64,000 bases of DNA from the NCBI RefSeq assembly GCF_014839805.1, contig NC_051131.1, forward strand, positions 15,054,913-15,118,912, written 5' to 3'. The stretch is from Manduca sexta (taxonomy: Eukaryota; Arthropoda; Insecta; Lepidoptera; Sphingidae). The translations under genes were made by a program, and so were the position numbers. Of this stretch, positions 60,834-64,000 are shown piece by piece. Below the pieces are notes generated by a model. The model had not been told where the DNA came from, made no database searches, and was given only the letters and a program-made list of their open reading frames with translations. Position 1 is the stretch's first letter. The number at the start of each line of letters is the position of its first letter.

Positions 60834-61509
60834 GGTGGTACGAACATGAAGTTAAGATTTTTAGACGGACAGCTTATGTTTGAATCACCTGTGTAAGACC
60901 TCTATTTTGATTTATACATGCATTTCTTATTTATGACTTTACAATCCATTTTGAAACGCTCTTTTTACAGAATAAAATTTTTTAGACAATTTTTGACTAC
61001 GTGCAGCTAGAGAGAATAATGGAATAGTCGCGGCGTGACATAGCTTCTGTTCTGCCTGAGGTCCTGCCAGGCTGCCTGCGCAGCCGAATATTTCTGGGAA
61101 CGCCCGATGTTATTGGCTAGGGTAGCGGCGCATAACACCATAATAATATGAGAGTTAGAAAAGCTATACAGCTTCACAAATTTGTGAATTCATTGAAAGA
61201 AAAAGTTTTTTAATTCAGCGTAAAGAGACATTTTCCAAAAGTCGATGAAAAATCATTAATATGTTTGTGATCAAGTATTATTCACAAATTTTACATGTTT
61301 TATACTATGCTCTACAATCTCATCCCACTTAGTTTGGGCTTGTATTTATCATAAATAATGTAACTATTACCTTGTATTACATTTTTATAACTTATTGAAA
61401 TAAATAAATAGACGACAGCACTGTAATTTTATTTATCACTTTCAATTTGACAAACAAACACTTTTACCACATCAATATTACATATCACAGCAACCACAAG
61501 ACGTCACAA
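60834..61509. other. PGAP3 3' UTR and convergent gap
   Basis: The plus-strand PGAP3 and the minus-strand unknown gene converge here. PGAP3 polyadenylation candidates are AGAATAAAA near 60971 and TGAAATAAATAAATA near 61395. A minus-strand AATAAA near 61430 may serve the other gene. Nothing else is seen. Confidence 0.6.
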
Positions 61510-63970
61510 TTAACCTTCAATTATGAACTTCTTCCACTGCTCGCCGCAACCAGGCTTATGTTTCTTCAACCATGTCAAGCCTTTGGTCATGGCCTTCGTA
61601 TTAATAGCTTTCTGAACAATCATTGCGTCTTTCATAACAGCATTTCCCCTTGTACCATTAATGGAGTGTCGTAAAGGGATCCTTCCTTCTCCTACATTAC
61701 CTAGATTTAGATAATTGTGAGGTTTAATCTGGTTATTTACCTCAGCGAGGCAAGGCTTTCTATTGATCACGTCATATCGAGGCTGATAACTCCTCGGGTC
61801 TACCAACACACTCCTGGCTTCATAATTCCTGTAGTACACCGGCCGTTGTCTTGATCTCGGAGTAGTTTCTCTGGTGACGGGTTTCTCTGAAGAATATCGC
61901 GGTCTTGTGTTTTGGAACATCAGCTTTTCGTTCCATAACCTTCGGTACTCTTGCTCCATGTAAGGGGTACGTTTTGGCCTCTCCGGACTGCGCTGTGCTT
62001 GGCGTGACCTCCTGCTGTGCAATTTAGAATGGGCTCTACTCCGTTGTGTTCTATGGTCCTTGCGTTTAGGCATATTAATTTTCTGGCTGTATACAGTTTG
62101 GTAATCTGAATCGCTTGATTCCGATTCCGCTTCCGTTTCCGCTTTCGTATCCTTTTTCTTTTTGTTTCTATTGAAAAGGTTGCAAACTTTGCTAAATAGG
62201 CCGCTTTTTTTCTTTTCCTGTCAATAAAAAAATATTTATTGTATAATTTTTTATGACGCAAACGTCTTATTATGAGATTGAACTCTGGTAAACATAAAAA
62301 AATATTTTAATTTACAAGTATAAAAGGATGAAACTTACGACTGGTTTTTTAATGGAGACTGCGGTCACATCGCTCTCTGATTCACTGCTGGAAGATTCAC
62401 TATTAGTACTCTCCGATATGGTTTCAATTCTCTTAGTGGCTTGTACCACGCGTCGAGGATATTTTCTCTTTTCTTCTTCTAGTTCGGTTTCCGTGGAAGG
62501 CTGAGTATTATCTTCTACTTTTTTATTTTTATTACGCCGTTCAACGCCAGGCTCAGTAGTTTCGGAATGTGATCGAGTGCTCACGTCTTTATGATTTCTG
62601 TAGAAGACAGTTGTGTTCGTATTATGTGTGTCCGAAGTATTCACTTGCATATCTGTGTTCTTAAATATTTCAGAAATAAGGTGTTTCGTATCTTTAACTT
62701 CACTTTGTTTAGATCTATTAGACGCTGTCCTCGCTGATTTCAAATCATCATATTCGCTAGAAGTATCCTTCCCAGGGACACCAAGAGCTACGGACTTGTA
62801 TATTTCTTTTATTAATTTTTCAGTTTCTTTACCACGTTTGTCTTGTTCGTCTGTGTTTGTCGCTGCAGTTGTATTTTTTGGACATGACTTGTATTGAGAG
62901 CTTCTATAACAACTTGTGCACATTTGTCGACCAGGAGTATGTATGAATAAGGGATAATTTTGCATACATCGCAAGGACTGCGGCATGCCTGGGTGGCAAA
63001 AGTAGTTTGAAGGCATCTGTTTAGAACACGATGGTCCATACGGGTTTATGTTGTAAGGGCTATACGTGAAACTGTTTAGGAAACTTGAACCGTCTAGTAA
63101 ATTACTTTGAGAAGTTCCCTTTTGAATAATTGCATCCTTTTTTGCGTTTTTATTGGTGTTCTTCAACTGAGAATTTGTCTTCACTTCCGTCAATACGGAT
63201 TGCAAGATATTTTTTATTTGATTGAGGGTAATTTCTGTTTTGTCGTCTAGTTTCGGCGTCACTGTTTGGCAATCCACTGCCGAGACGACATCTGTGAAAC
63301 ATTCCGCGTTTCTGTGCGGCGGGCTTATTGCTTCAGTCATAATTACTGTTTTAGCCTTTTGCACGGGCTTGGGATAAAGTTCACCAAGATCCACGCAGCA
63401 ACTTTTTGAGGATTCCATAGCTGTGTGTTGATCAAATTTGGCAACGCGTTTGTCTTGTGTTGTCATTGTTTCCTCAATAAAGTTTTTTTTCAACGCTTTT
63501 GTATACAACTTCTTCGTGTAATCAGGCCTAGTAGGTGTTACAGTGTTATAGTTTACAACAACTGTTGGGCATCGAGCTTTAGCTCTTACATTTTCTGGCC
63601 AACATTTCATGTCTATTTTGTTTTCCTTTCTTTTGGGTATCTCTATTCGAACAGGCTTCTCTTTTACAGGTACCAAATCATAAAGACTAGAGTCGTAGTA
63701 TGCATTTCTGTTAACATTCACATGATTATAATATGTTAAGTTTGCGAACTCATTTACTGGGCTATTAGTGATGTAATTGTCCACATTGTGGAATGTTTCG
63801 TGACAACAGGAACAGATGTCTGATTCGTAAGTTCGTGATTTTCTGATAGTTTCGTCTACATCTCTGCATATGGGGGATGAGAACTGGCTACTATCAGAGA
63901 GGCGATCTATAATTTTTCCGGTTTTGTATTGTTTCCGGGCCACATTTGATAGGCAATTTTGGTTTATCAT
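61510..63970 (-). CDS. Uncharacterised gene, two exons, possibly extending past the right edge
   Basis: Exons 62339-63970 and 61510-62217 join in phase 0 (donor CCAGTC|GTAAGT, acceptor TTGACAG|GAAAAG) to at least 779 residues. The frame stays open for 30 more bases to the window end, so the ATG at 63970 is only a candidate start. The protein is hydrophilic and Ser/Thr/Lys/Glu-rich with no membrane segment. Visible features are a Cys/His cluster (CSCCHETFHNVD), a second one (QMCTSCYRSSQYKSCP), a Ser/Glu-rich low-complexity stretch (TNSESSSSESESD), a basic region (SKLHSRRSRQAQRSPERPKR) and a C-terminal block rich in Lys/Trp (TWLKKHKPGCGEQWKKFI). I do not recognise a family. Two clean splice sites and long open frames argue that it is real; fast-evolving, perhaps order-specific. 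Confidence 0.7.
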
Positions 63971-64000
63971 CTCATGGTTTTTAAGTGTTGTGGTCTCTGT

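Overview
This window is animal nuclear DNA. The genes have many short introns with GT/AG boundaries, the noncoding DNA is AT-rich, and the interspersed repeats (tRNA-headed SINEs, Helitrons ending in a hairpin plus CTAG, RTE-type LINE ends) are of types common in moths and butterflies. I infer a lepidopteran insect from repeat style and protein divergence; this was not tested by a search.

Layout, left to right: first coding exon of a PCMTD1-like gene (minus, runs off the left edge); RNF185, an ER/mitochondrial RING E3 ligase (plus, 4 coding exons); a 7.5-kb gene-poor stretch with MITEs and two decayed 5' gene fragments resembling ATM and Chk2; Prp19 (minus, 7 exons); l(3)mbt, a triple-MBT chromatin repressor (minus, 11 coding exons, 22431-40843); BTBD9 (plus, 14 exons); GTPBP10, a mitochondrial Obg GTPase (minus, single exon); PGAP3, a GPI-lipid remodelling enzyme (plus, 7 exons); and an unrecognised gene (minus) that may run off the right edge. 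Exon boundaries were derived by hand, and in every multi-exon model the phases add up to one open frame, apart from the exon 7 problem below. The genes are unrelated housekeeping or chromatin genes, not an operon or cluster. PCMTD1/RNF185 and GTPBP10/PGAP3 are head-to-head pairs.

The most unusual structure is at 24110-26740 inside l(3)mbt. The end of the zinc-finger exon, its 5' splice site and the first ~25 nt of the intron have been amplified into 19 tandem units of about 138 bp, so 19 copies of the same CAG|GTACAC donor lie in a row. A variable CG/G-rich linker in each unit shifts the reading frame, and the sense strand of the array has no stop codon in any frame. By hand translation only 8 of the 19 donors join exon 8 in frame, and the donor nearest the acceptor is not one of them. 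The locus therefore looks like a repeat-length-dependent splice and frame selector, unless the assembly is wrong in this GC-rich tract.
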